Assembly (NCBI GenBank): GCA_963837265.1
Contig: CAWIMQ010000011.1
Location: forward strand, 186,001 to 250,000
Direction: 5' to 3'
DNA length: 64,000 bases
DNA from: DATBLE01 sp963837265
GTDB taxonomy: Bacteria; Actinomycetota; Thermoleophilia; Gaiellales; Gaiellaceae
The notes under the pieces were generated by a model. The model made no database searches, was not told the origin of the DNA, and saw only the letters and a list, made by a program, of their open reading frames with translations. Below, one piece after another: positions 39,611-48,041 of this stretch. The position numbers were made by a program, and so were the translations under genes. Position 1 is the first letter of the stretch, and each line of letters begins with the position of its first letter.

Positions 39611-41988
39611 TGCCGACCTCCGTCGTCACCGGTGGGGCGGGCTTCCTCGGCTCGCACCTGTGCGAGTCGCTGCTCGCAAGGGGGCACCGCGTGATCTGCG
39701 TCGACAACCTGGTGACGAGCTCGCTGCACAACATCGAGCACATCCGCGCGGACGAGTTCACGTTCCTGAGCCACGACGTCACCGACCAGATCGAGATCGC
39801 CGGGCCGGTGGACTTCGTCTTCCACTTCGCGGCGCTCGCCAGCCCGGACGACTACCTGCGCATGCCGCTCCACTCGCTCAAGGTCGGCTCCTACGGGACG
39901 CACCACGCGCTCGGGCTCGCGAAGTTCAAGCGCGCGCGCTTCCTGCTCGCCTCCACCAGCGAGGTCTACGGCGACCCGCAGGTGCACCCGCAGCCCGAGA
40001 CCTACTGGGGCAACGTCAACCCGATCGGGCCGCGCGGAGTGTACGACGAGGCGAAGCGCTACGGCGAGGCGCTGACGATGGCGTACCACAACCAGCAGGG
40101 CGTCGACACCTCGATCGTCCGGATCTTCAACTCGATCCTTGCCGACGAGCAGGTGCTCTACGACGACGGGCGCGAGCTCCGGCGCGAGACCGTCTCCGAA
40201 CTGGCCGCGCGGCTGACGCTGCACGCGGCGGTTCCGGCCGGAATGACGCTTCCGGACCGCGCGCTCGGCCTCGCCGCGGTCGAGTTCCCGCTCGATCGCG
40301 TCCGTGTGCCGGCCTTCGCGGCCGACGGCGAGCTGGTGGCCGCCGGGGCGGCCTCGCTCGTCGCCCATCCCGCAGTCGGTCCAGCGTACGAGGTCCGGAC
40401 GCGCTACGGCCGCTCGATTCGCGTCACGGGCGACCACTCGCTCTTCGTGGAAGGTCCGGGCGGCGAGCCGGTGGCGCGGGAGGTCAGCCGTCTCGAGGTC
40501 GGCGACCGGGTCGCCCTGGCCGGACGACTCGAGGTGCCGGAGCGCGATCGCACCGAGGTGCGCATGCTCGATGTCTGGCGGCATGCGGAGGGCGATCCGT
40601 GGGAGCTGGCGGTCGAGGCTCCCGGGCTGGGAGCGCTCGCGTGGGAGCACCGGCAAGATCTCTTCGGGCTGCTGGTCGGCGAGCGGCGGAACAAGGGTCC
40701 GAACTGGCGGAACGGTGCCTGGACGAAGCTGATCCGGATGCGGGCGTCGGATCGCCTGCCCTTGCCCGTGCTTCGCCGAGTTGCCGACCGTGTGCCGGAG
40801 GGCGCGCGCGTCCGGCTTCGCCACGCCGGACGGAGTGTCGCGTTGCCGGCGCGTATCGAGGTTACGGACGAGCTTCTTTGGCTGCTCGGACTCTGGGTTG
40901 CCGAAGGCTGTACCCAGGAACGGACGAAGAGCGCCTTCCTGACGATCAGTGGAGACGAAGAGCTCCTGGGTCGCGCGTCAGACGTCATTCGGTCGCAGCT
41001 CGGCTTGCACGTGATCGCTGCGCCGGCAAGCGCGGATCGAGCGGCCTCGATCTTCATCCACTCCAAGCTGCTGCTCCGTCTGATCGACTACCTCGGCTTC
41101 GATGGGAACCGGAAGCGCATCCCGGGTTGGATCCTCGGCCTGCCCCTGAGCCGGCTGAAGTGGTTCATCGAGGGCTATCGCGAGGGGGACGGGGTTCACT
41201 CGGGACGTCGCATGGCCGACGGGCGGCATGCCTTCGCGACGGTATCGGCCGAGCTGAAGGACGATCTCGTCGTGGCCCTTGGACGATTTGGGCTCGTGCC
41301 CTCCATCGGGCGCTACGAGACGGCGCTCACGGCCCGGACCGGAGATCGCAGGTATCCGTTCTGGCTCGTCTCGCTCTCGGGCGTCTCGCCCTGGAGCCCG
41401 CTCGATTGGGATCGCGGCGTCGAGCAGCGCCTCCAGGCACGCCGGACCGGGGACATCGTCTGGGCGCCGATCCGGGAGATCCGGGAGGTCGAGCCGACGC
41501 CGCTCGTCTACGACTTCTCCGTCCCCGGCTTCGAGAACTTCTGGGCCGGAACCGGGGTAATGGCGAGGAATACGTACGGCCCCCGGATGAGGCCGCACGA
41601 CGGCCGCGCGGTCTCGAACTTCGTGCGCCAGGCGCTCGCGAACGAGCCGGTGACCGTCTACGGCGACGGCACGCAGACGCGCAGCTTCTGCTACGTCGAC
41701 GACCTCGTCCGCGGGCTCGTGCTGCTCGCCGAGAGCGACGAGCACCTGCCGGTGAACCTCGGCAACCCGCAGGAGTTCACGATCCTCGAGCTGGCCGAGA
41801 CGGTGCTGAGGGTCGCGGGCTCGAAGAGCGAGATCGTCTACGAGGCCCTGCCGCTGGACGACCCGCAGGTACGCCAGCCCGACATCGCCCGGGCGCGGCA
41901 GATCCTCGACTGGAGCCCCGAGGTCAAGCTCGAGGAGGGCCTGCGGCGGATGCTGCCCTCGTACGGACGAGAGCCTGTTGGTGCCTGA
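39607..41988 (+). CDS. UDP-glucuronate decarboxylase (UXS-type) interrupted by an intein
   Basis: 793 codons encode a 313-residue enzyme plus a 480-residue intein. Extein: NAD loop VTGGAGFLGSHL at 7-18, HFAALASPDDYL near 73, STSEVYGDP near 117, catalytic Tyr146 and Lys150 in YDEAK, then RIFN (to 175) and, after the intein, TYGPRMRPHDGR with VSNFVRQAL. This SPDDY...TYGPRMRPxDGR pattern is typical of UDP-xylose synthase, which converts UDP-glucuronate to UDP-xylose. The spliced length equals that of normal bacterial UXS. The enzyme would be inactive without splicing. GTG 39607 or ATG 39610 is the start. Confidence 0.9.
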   Translation: MMPTSVVTGGAGFLGSHLCESLLARGHRVICVDNLVTSSLHNIEHIRADEFTFLSHDVTDQIEIAGPVDFVFHFAALASPDDYLRMPLHSLKVGSYGTHHALGLAKFKRARFLLASTSEVYGDPQVHPQPETYWGNVNPIGPRGVYDEAKRYGEALTMAYHNQQGVDTSIVRIFNSILADEQVLYDDGRELRRETVSELAARLTLHAAVPAGMTLPDRALGLAAVEFPLDRVRVPAFAADGELVAAGAASLVAHPAVGPAYEVRTRYGRSIRVTGDHSLFVEGPGGEPVAREVSRLEVGDRVALAGRLEVPERDRTEVRMLDVWRHAEGDPWELAVEAPGLGALAWEHRQDLFGLLVGERRNKGPNWRNGAWTKLIRMRASDRLPLPVLRRVADRVPEGARVRLRHAGRSVALPARIEVTDELLWLLGLWVAEGCTQERTKSAFLTISGDEELLGRASDVIRSQLGLHVIAAPASADRAASIFIHSKLLLRLIDYLGFDGNRKRIPGWILGLPLSRLKWFIEGYREGDGVHSGRRMADGRHAFATVSAELKDDLVVALGRFGLVPSIGRYETALTARTGDRRYPFWLVSLSGVSPWSPLDWDRGVEQRLQARRTGDIVWAPIREIREVEPTPLVYDFSVPGFENFWAGTGVMARNTYGPRMRPHDGRAVSNFVRQALANEPVTVYGDGTQTRSFCYVDDLVRGLVLLAESDEHLPVNLGNPQEFTILELAETVLRVAGSKSEIVYEALPLDDPQVRQPDIARARQILDWSPEVKLEEGLRRMLPSYGREPVGA
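40132..41571 (+). mobile_element. Intein with LAGLIDADG-type homing endonuclease in the UXS gene
   Basis: Residues 176-655 (480 aa). Block A SILADEQVLYDDG starts at Ser176; block B VTGDHSLFV has Thr274 and His277. The endonuclease motifs are LLGLWVAEG at 426-434 and WFIEGYREGDG at 519-529. Block F VYDFSVPGFENFWAG is at 634-648, and the end is GVMARN with Asn655, followed by Thr656 as the +1 nucleophile. The penultimate residue is Arg instead of the usual His. The insertion splits the conserved RIFN/TYGPRM segment exactly, so removal restores the family sequence. Frame is open throughout. Confidence 0.92.
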
Positions 41989-43135
41989 CCGCCGGCTGGT
42001 CCTGGCCGCGGCCCTCGCCGCCGCCGCCGGCCTCTGCGTGTCTGCGGCGTCGGCCGCGCCCCACATGGCGATCGGGGTCTACGACGAGGGCGAGACCTTC
42101 TTCGGCGACGCCGAGCGGGTGTTCGCCGAGTACCAGTCCCTGCACGTCGACGTGCTCCGCGTGAACCTGTACTGGGGCGGGAAGCTGGGGGTGGCCAGGA
42201 ACCGTCCGTTCAACGCCGCCGATCCGCGCGACGCCGCGTACGACTGGACGCTGTACGACCGCACGGTCACCTATGCGGCCGCCCACGGGATCAGGATCCT
42301 CTTCTCGATCGTCGGCACGCCGAAATGGGCGAACGGAGGCGCGAGCCCGAACCGGCCGCCGTCCGACTACTCGTTCCTGCGCGGCTTCGCCTACGCCGCC
42401 GCGGCCAGGTACAGCGGCATGTACATCGGGAACGACGGTCGCACGCTCCCCGCCGTCCGCCTCTGGGCGGCCTGGAACGAGCCGAACAACCCGGCGTTCC
42501 TCCGCCCGCAGTTCGCGCGCAAGGGCGGGAAGTGGGTGGTCCAGAGCGCGATCGCCTACGCGAAGATCTGCACCGCGGTCTACACGGGCGTGCACTCGAC
42601 CATGTTCAGAAACGAGAAGGTCGCCTGCGGCGTCACCGCCCCCCGGGGCAACAACAGCCCGGGAAGCTCGCGCCCCTCGGTGTCGCCCGTCGCCTTCGTC
42701 ACCGCCGCCAGGAAGGCCGGGATGAAGAGCTTCGACGCGTACGCCCACAACCCGTACTACGGCGTGCCGACCGAGACGCCGACGACGAGGCCCCCCGGCA
42801 CGCACTCGGGGCAGGCGCCGACGGCGATCACCCTCGCGAACCTCGACGTGCTGATCAAGGTGGTCTCGCACCTGTACGGCCCGCGCCGCATCTGGATCAC
42901 CGAGTACGGCTACCAGACCAGGCCGCCCGACCCGCACTTCGGCGTCTCCTGGGCTCTCCAGGCAAAGTACCTGACCCAGGCGTTCGCGGTCGCGCGCGGA
43001 AACCCGCGCATCGACCTCATGCTCTGGTTCCTCGTCCGGGACGAGCCCGCGCTCTCGGGCTGGCAGTCGGGGCTGATGACGGTGGGCGGGACGAAGAAGC
43101 CGGCCTTCAGCGCGTTCCAGCACCTGCCGCACTGA
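41981..43135 (+). CDS. Secreted clan-A (TIM-barrel) glycoside hydrolase
   Basis: 384 aa from GTG 41981 (TTG 41978 possible), overlapping the UXS stop by 8 bases. Signal peptide at 1-25. AWNEPNNPAF gives acid/base Glu167, and IWITEYGYQT gives nucleophile Glu308: the paired glutamates of clan GH-A enzymes such as GH39/GH5-like and PslG. VLRVNLYWGG near 55 is strand 2 of the barrel. Likely cleaves or proof-reads the exported polymer. Family number not assignable from reading alone. Confidence 0.8.
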   Translation: MPDRRLVLAAALAAAAGLCVSAASAAPHMAIGVYDEGETFFGDAERVFAEYQSLHVDVLRVNLYWGGKLGVARNRPFNAADPRDAAYDWTLYDRTVTYAAAHGIRILFSIVGTPKWANGGASPNRPPSDYSFLRGFAYAAAARYSGMYIGNDGRTLPAVRLWAAWNEPNNPAFLRPQFARKGGKWVVQSAIAYAKICTAVYTGVHSTMFRNEKVACGVTAPRGNNSPGSSRPSVSPVAFVTAARKAGMKSFDAYAHNPYYGVPTETPTTRPPGTHSGQAPTAITLANLDVLIKVVSHLYGPRRIWITEYGYQTRPPDPHFGVSWALQAKYLTQAFAVARGNPRIDLMLWFLVRDEPALSGWQSGLMTVGGTKKPAFSAFQHLPH

Positions 43136-43192
43136 TTCCCGCTGCCGAGGGCGGCGAAGCCGGCCCGGAGCTCCCCGGCGGGTCCGTCCAGC

Positions 43193-44398
43193 CTACGCCG
43201 GCGGCGGCGCCAGCCCCTTCCTCTCGAGCAGCTCGCGGTAGAGGGCGTCGACGTCGTCGATCAGGCGGCCGACGGCGTACCGGGCGCGCATGCGCTCGCG
43301 CCCCGCAGCGCCCATCCGCGCCCGCAGCGCCGGGTCGCGGGCGAGGCGCGCGAGGCGATCGCCGAGCTCGTCGACCGACCCCGGCTCGACGAGGAAGCCG
43401 TCCTCTCCGTCCCGCACGACGTCCGGGACGCCGCCGACGCGCGTGGCGACGACCGGGCAGCCGCCCGCCAGCGCCTCGATCGCGGTCACGGGCGTGCCCT
43501 CGTTCCCGGAGGGGAGGACGAAGACGTCGAACGCCGCGAACAGCGGGCCGACGTCCTCCTGGTAGCCGGGAAAGAGGCAGTACGGCATCAGCTCGAGCTC
43601 CGCCGCGAGCTCCTCGACGCGCTCACGGTCGGGGCCGTCCCCGACCATGCAGAGCGCTGCGTCGACGCCGCCGTCGCGCAGGAGCCGGAACGCCCGGAGG
43701 ACGAGGTCGGTTCGCTTCACGCCGGTCATGCGGCCGATCCAGCCCACGACGTACCGCCCGGCGGGGACGCCCATCGCCCGCCTCGTCTCCGCCCGCGCCT
43801 CGGCCCCGGCCGCGAGCCGGCTGTCGAGCTCGATCCCGAGGCGGACGACCGCGAACTTCGAGACCGGTGCGACCCCGAGCGCGACCAGCTCGTCGCGCAC
43901 CTCGGGGCTGACCGCGACGAGCGCGTCGGTGACGCGGGCGAGCAGCCGCTCCAGCAGCCGGAAGACGGCCGTCCAGAAGCGGCCGAAGTACCCGCGCAGC
44001 ACGTGACCGTGAAAGGTGTGGACGATGATCGGCGGCCGTGCCCGGCCCGCGAGCAGGGCGGCGACGCGTCCGACGGCGCCGGCCTTCGCCGTGTGCGTGT
44101 GCAGGATCGCCGGCCGCTCCTCGCGGATGATCCGGGCGAGCCGGAACGTCGCGAGCAGGTCCCGGAGCGGAGAGATGTCGCGATGCAGGTGGGGGATCGT
44201 CACGACCGGCACGCCGAGCCCCCCGGCGACGTAGGCCATCGACCGCTCGCCCCGGCCGACGCCGCCGGCGACGAGCGTCGTCTCGTAGCCGCGCTCCCGC
44301 AGGCCTGCGGAAAGGTACGAGACGTGGAGCGCCGGGCCGCCCATGTTCAGCCGTGCGATCGCCCGCAGGACCCGGACGGGCCCGGAGCTCTCAGCCAC
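43193..44398 (-). CDS. GT4-family glycosyltransferase
   Basis: 401 aa. LNMGGPALHVSYLSAGL at the N terminus, HTHTAKAGAVGR near 99, HTFHGHVLRGYF near 125, VGWIGRMTGVKRTDLVL near 216, and donor motif NEGTPVTAIEALAGG near 295. Resembles PelF/WbpY-like retaining transferases. GTG 44398 overlaps the end of the upstream epimerase gene by 8 bases, so it is the second gene of a two-gene minus-strand operon. Confidence 0.85.
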   Translation of the reverse strand: MAESSGPVRVLRAIARLNMGGPALHVSYLSAGLRERGYETTLVAGGVGRGERSMAYVAGGLGVPVVTIPHLHRDISPLRDLLATFRLARIIREERPAILHTHTAKAGAVGRVAALLAGRARPPIIVHTFHGHVLRGYFGRFWTAVFRLLERLLARVTDALVAVSPEVRDELVALGVAPVSKFAVVRLGIELDSRLAAGAEARAETRRAMGVPAGRYVVGWIGRMTGVKRTDLVLRAFRLLRDGGVDAALCMVGDGPDRERVEELAAELELMPYCLFPGYQEDVGPLFAAFDVFVLPSGNEGTPVTAIEALAGGCPVVATRVGGVPDVVRDGEDGFLVEPGSVDELGDRLARLARDPALRARMGAAGRERMRARYAVGRLIDDVDALYRELLERKGLAPPPA

Positions 44399-45314
44399 CG
44401 AGGAACTCGACGGTGCGGCGCAGGCCTTCCTCGAGACCGACGGACGGCTCGTAGCCGAGCGCCTCGCGGGCCGCGGTCACGTCGGCCCAGGAGACGCGGA
44501 TGTCGCCCGCGCGCGGTGGAGCGGTCGTCCTCGCGACCTCGCGGCCGAGGACCGCGCCGATCGTCTCCGCCAGCCGGTTCACGCTCGCGGGCGCGCTGGC
44601 GGCGAGGTTGAAGACGCGTCCGCTGACGCCCTCGGCGCCGCCGGCGCGAAGCGTCCCGTCGACGACGTTCTCGACGTACGTGAAGTCGCGCTGCTGCTCG
44701 CCGTCCCCCTCGATCGTCACCGGAAGACCGTCGCGGATCGCGGTGATGAAGAGAGGCACGACCGCCGCGTACTGCGAGAACGGGCTCTGGCGCGGGCCGA
44801 ACACGTTGAAGTACCGGACGACGACGGTCTCGAACCGCTCGTAGACGCGTGCGAACGAGATGCAGTAGCGCTCGGCCGCGAGCTTGGCGACGCCGTACGG
44901 GGAGAGCGGGTCCGGGGCGGCGTCCTCCTTCGCCGGCAGCTCGGAGGTGCCGTAGACGGACGAGCTGGACGAGAAGACGACGCGGCGGACGCCCTCGTCC
45001 CGCGCGGCGAGCAGGACGTTCAGCGTCCCCTCGACGTTCACGGCGCTCGAGGTGAGCGGATCCTGGACCGAGCGCGGCACCGAGCCGAGCGCACCGAGGT
45101 GGTACACGGTCTCCGTCCCGCGGACGGCGTTGTGGACGCGCTCGTAGCTGCGCAGCTCGCCCTCGACCACCTCGACCTCGAGGCCGTCCAGGTTCGCCCG
45201 GTTGCCGGTCGAGAAGTTGTCGAGCACGCGAACCTCGTCCCCACGCTCGAGCAGCGCGCGCACGAGGTTGGAGCCGATGAAGCCCGCGCCGCCCGTGACC
45301 AGCACCTTCGTCAT
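44391..45314 (-). CDS. NAD-dependent UDP-sugar 4-epimerase (WbpP/Gne-like)
   Basis: 307 aa. VLVTGGAGFIGSNLVRALL at 4-22, HLGALGSVPRSVQDPL near 72 (characteristic of UDP-GlcNAc 4-epimerases), SSSSSVYGTSELP near 115, catalytic YGVAK near 140, and RYFNVFGPRQSPFSQYAAV near 165. Likely interconverts UDP-GlcNAc and UDP-GalNAc or their uronates. ATG 45314 is fixed by a TACGAT box 9 bases upstream; the longer ORF to 45371 is not needed. Confidence 0.85.
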   Translation of the reverse strand: MTKVLVTGGAGFIGSNLVRALLERGDEVRVLDNFSTGNRANLDGLEVEVVEGELRSYERVHNAVRGTETVYHLGALGSVPRSVQDPLTSSAVNVEGTLNVLLAARDEGVRRVVFSSSSSVYGTSELPAKEDAAPDPLSPYGVAKLAAERYCISFARVYERFETVVVRYFNVFGPRQSPFSQYAAVVPLFITAIRDGLPVTIEGDGEQQRDFTYVENVVDGTLRAGGAEGVSGRVFNLAASAPASVNRLAETIGAVLGREVARTTAPPRAGDIRVSWADVTAAREALGYEPSVGLEEGLRRTVEFLGG

Positions 45315-45323
45315 CGGCCAGCC

Positions 45324-45329
45324 ATCGTA
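45324..45329 (-). promoter_or_regulatory. -10 box TACGAT, leaderless promoter
   Basis: Minus-strand TACGAT ends 9 bases before ATG 45314. Confidence 0.5.
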
Positions 45330-45380
45330 GTCGGGCGGCACCGGCCGGAGGGCCGTGGTCGGCGCGGGCACCGGCGGCCC

Positions 45381-45395
45381 GGAGGCTCGGCCTCC
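45381..45395. terminator. Hairpin GGAGGC-tcg-GCCTCC
   Basis: A 6-bp perfect stem with a 3-base loop lies just past the stop of the minus-strand O-antigen ligase gene (45409) and before the epimerase promoter; likely terminates that gene. Confidence 0.4.
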
Positions 45396-45408
45396 TCTCG
45401 GCCGGGCG

Positions 45409-46734
45409 TCAGGCCGTGTCGGCGACGAGCACCGACGGGGCCACGCACAGTCCCGACGCGATCCAGAGGAGCGCGTCGAGCGGGATGCCGGCGACCAGGC
45501 CGATCGCGGTCAGAACGCCCATCGCCACCAGCAGCCACGCGGCCGCCAGGAGCACGGGCGCCTCCGGCGGTCCTCTCGCCAGGCGACGCCCGGCGAGCCA
45601 GAGCGGCGCGAGCAGCGCGACCAGGAACAGCGCGAGCCCGACCGCGCCGAGATCGGCGAGCGCCTGGACGTAGGCGTTCTGGACGCCGTACGGGTGCGCC
45701 GGCGACGGGAATGCCTGGGCAGGCGTGCTCGGGAACGCCTGGTGCAGCGTCGGCAGGAGGGGCCCGTAGACGGAGGCGTCGCCGGTTGCCTGCCAGCCGG
45801 CGCCAACGGCCGGATGGTCGAGGAAGACGCGCCATCCGTAGTAGACGAGCATCGTCCGCTGGATGTAGCTCTCGACGCCGACCTGCTCGTGCTTCTTGCC
45901 GATCCCGATCAGGTTCAGGAACGACTTCACGTCGCCGCCGCGGAAGAGGACGACGCCGCCGAAGACGGCGAGCGAGACGCCGAGGACCGCGCCGGCGCGG
46001 CGCGCCGATCCGCGGGCGGCCGCGGCCACGACCACGCCGGCCGCGAGCAGCCCGATCGCGCCGGCGAGCGAGCCCGAGACGAGGAGGCCCACCGCACCGG
46101 CGAGCCCGCCGGCCGCGGAGAGCCGGCGGTCGACCTGCCATTCCGGCAGCGCGATCGCCGCGAACGCGATCACGAGCGCGAAGCCGGACAGGGCGGCGAA
46201 GTCGTGGTGGCCGAGGAACGACGGCTGGCGGTAGCCGGCCGGCCAGCCGTGCGCGATCCGCCAGCCGAAGAACTGGACCACCGCGAGCACGGAGGCGACC
46301 ACGCTCGCGGCGACGATCGTCGTCACCAGGAGGACGAGGTCGGCGCGGCGCCGGACGAGGAGCGCGGAAGCCGGCGCGAGCAGCGCGTACTCGACATACT
46401 TTCCGGCCGTCACGACGTGGTCGCGCCACGGGTACGAGGCCGAGCGGTGGATCGGGTAGAAGCACGCGGCGACCACGAGCACGCCGAACAGGCCGATTGC
46501 CGCCCAGGCGGGCACCCCCGGGCGGAGCGCGCCCGGTCCGTACCGAGCGGCGGTCCCGAGCGCCGCCAGGAGGCATGCGAGGACGGCCACGTCGGAGAGC
46601 ACGATGTGCGCATGGATCGCACCGGCCGACACCGTCCGCCCCGGCTGGAAGTCCACGTGCACGAGCACAACGGGAAGCGCGACGGCGAGCACCCACGCCC
46701 CCGGCGAGGCCCGCAGGAGCGTCCGAAGCGCCAC
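45409..46734 (-). CDS. O-antigen ligase/polymerase family membrane protein
   Basis: 441 aa with about 11-12 hydrophobic helices. The large periplasmic loop carries YYGWRVFLDHPAVGAGW near residue 296, the usual site of the Wzy_C/WaaL signature, followed by HPYGVQNAYVQALADLG near 345. Such proteins polymerise lipid-linked repeat units or ligate them to an anchor. GTG 46734 follows the shared palindromic -10 box by 8 bases. Divergent from the flippase gene, its functional partner. Confidence 0.85.
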   Translation of the reverse strand: MALRTLLRASPGAWVLAVALPVVLVHVDFQPGRTVSAGAIHAHIVLSDVAVLACLLAALGTAARYGPGALRPGVPAWAAIGLFGVLVVAACFYPIHRSASYPWRDHVVTAGKYVEYALLAPASALLVRRRADLVLLVTTIVAASVVASVLAVVQFFGWRIAHGWPAGYRQPSFLGHHDFAALSGFALVIAFAAIALPEWQVDRRLSAAGGLAGAVGLLVSGSLAGAIGLLAAGVVVAAAARGSARRAGAVLGVSLAVFGGVVLFRGGDVKSFLNLIGIGKKHEQVGVESYIQRTMLVYYGWRVFLDHPAVGAGWQATGDASVYGPLLPTLHQAFPSTPAQAFPSPAHPYGVQNAYVQALADLGAVGLALFLVALLAPLWLAGRRLARGPPEAPVLLAAAWLLVAMGVLTAIGLVAGIPLDALLWIASGLCVAPSVLVADTA

Positions 46735-46740
46735 CGGCGG

Positions 46741-46752
46741 CCACTATAGTGG
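46741..46752. promoter_or_regulatory. Palindromic bidirectional -10 element CCACTATAGTGG
   Basis: The 12-bp sequence is its own reverse complement and contains TATAGT on both strands. Plus-strand TATAGT (46745-46750) ends 10 bases before ATG 46761. Minus-strand TATAGT (46743-46748) ends 8 bases before GTG 46734. Polymerase can occupy only one direction at a time, so the flippase and ligase genes should compete for this site. Confidence 0.6.
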
Positions 46753-46760
46753 ACGCCCGG

Positions 46761-48041
46761 ATGCAAACGCGCCTCCTGTGGCGGCGCTCGGCCACTGCGA
46801 TCGGTCTGTACGGGAGTGTCGTCCTCGGCGTGATCGGGACGCTCGTGGTCGCGCGCGAGCTGAGCCCCGCGAGCTTCGGCCTCTACTCGCTGGCGATCAC
46901 GGTCGCCGGGTTCTTCCAGATCCTGCTCGACCTGACCGTCGAGGAGGCGATGATCAAGTTCGGGTTCCGCTACACGACCGCGGAGCGCTGGGGCCGCCTG
47001 CGCCGCCTCTACCGGCGGGCGATGGCGCTGAAGACACTCGGCGCGCTCCTCGCGGGCGGGGCCCTCGCAGTCGCGGCGCCGTTCGCCGACGGCGTCTTCC
47101 ACGCCCACGGCCTCAGGGATCCGATGCTGGTCGCCGCGCTCCTGCCCGTCGTCTACATCCCGGAGGCACCCGCCGGGGCCGCGCTCGTCCTCACCGGACG
47201 CTACGACGTCCGCGCCTGGTTCACCTTTCTCACCCAGGGTCTCAGGCTCGCGGGCCTGCTCGTCGGCTCGCGTCACGGGGTGGACGCGGCGCTCCTGGGC
47301 CTGGTCGCCGGGCAGGTCGTCGGCTCGACGGCGGTCGGCTCGGCGGCGCTCGCCTCCTTCCGGCGGTATCCCGCCGGCCACGAGCTCCTCGGGGAGGACC
47401 GCAGGGAGATCGTCAGCTTCGTGGTCCAGTCGAGCATCGCCTCCGGCGTCGTCTCCCTGCGCACGCAGGTCGTGCCGCTGCTCCTCGGAATGGTCTCGAA
47501 CCCGGTACAGGTCGGCTACTTCAAGATCGCGCAGGCACCCCAGACGGGCCTGAGCGCACTGACCGCGCCTGCGCGGCTGATCCTGATCACCGAGCAGACC
47601 CGCGACTGGGAGGCGGGGGCGACCGGGCGGGTCTTCGCGGGCCTGCGCCGATTCAGCTACGGGGCGGCCGCGCTGATGGCCGTCTCCGCGCCGTTCGTCT
47701 ACTGGCTCATGCCCACGCTGATCCGGCACGCCCTCAAGCCGGCGTACCTCCCGGCCGTCGACGCGGCCCGCCTGATGCTCCTGGCCGGCGTCGTCGGCTT
47801 CGTCTTCGCCTGGACGAAGTCCCTGCCGGTGTCGATCGGGCGGCCGGGCCTGCGGATCGTCACGCACGGGGTCGAGACCGCCGTCCTGATCCCCCTCGTG
47901 ATCGCTCTCGGATCGCTCTGGAACGCGACCGGCGCGGCCGCCGCGGCGCTGATCGCGGCCGGGGTGTTCGCCGCCTCCTGGCTGGTCGCGCTGGCGCGCA
48001 TCCACCGCGAGCACGGCGCCGCCGAGGCGGTGGCGTCGTGA
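46761..48041 (+). CDS. Wzx-type oligosaccharide flippase (MOP superfamily)
   Basis: 426 aa, about 12 membrane helices. The N-terminal SPASFGLYSLAITVAGFFQ and LLDLTVEEAMIKFGF are typical of polysaccharide-transporter MOP proteins. It would move the undecaprenyl-linked oligosaccharide across the membrane for the divergent polymerase/ligase. ATG 46761 follows the bidirectional promoter. The enormous upstream in-frame ORF is antisense to the genes at 44391 and 45409. Coupled by GTGA to the next GT4. Confidence 0.85.
   Translation: MQTRLLWRRSATAIGLYGSVVLGVIGTLVVARELSPASFGLYSLAITVAGFFQILLDLTVEEAMIKFGFRYTTAERWGRLRRLYRRAMALKTLGALLAGGALAVAAPFADGVFHAHGLRDPMLVAALLPVVYIPEAPAGAALVLTGRYDVRAWFTFLTQGLRLAGLLVGSRHGVDAALLGLVAGQVVGSTAVGSAALASFRRYPAGHELLGEDRREIVSFVVQSSIASGVVSLRTQVVPLLLGMVSNPVQVGYFKIAQAPQTGLSALTAPARLILITEQTRDWEAGATGRVFAGLRRFSYGAAALMAVSAPFVYWLMPTLIRHALKPAYLPAVDAARLMLLAGVVGFVFAWTKSLPVSIGRPGLRIVTHGVETAVLIPLVIALGSLWNATGAAAAALIAAGVFAASWLVALARIHREHGAAEAVAS

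Noticed and set aside
44343..46760. Upstream extension of the flippase ORF (1232 codons in total)
   Set aside because: It is antisense to the epimerase and O-antigen ligase genes and Arg-rich; the flippase begins at ATG 46761 behind a -10 box.
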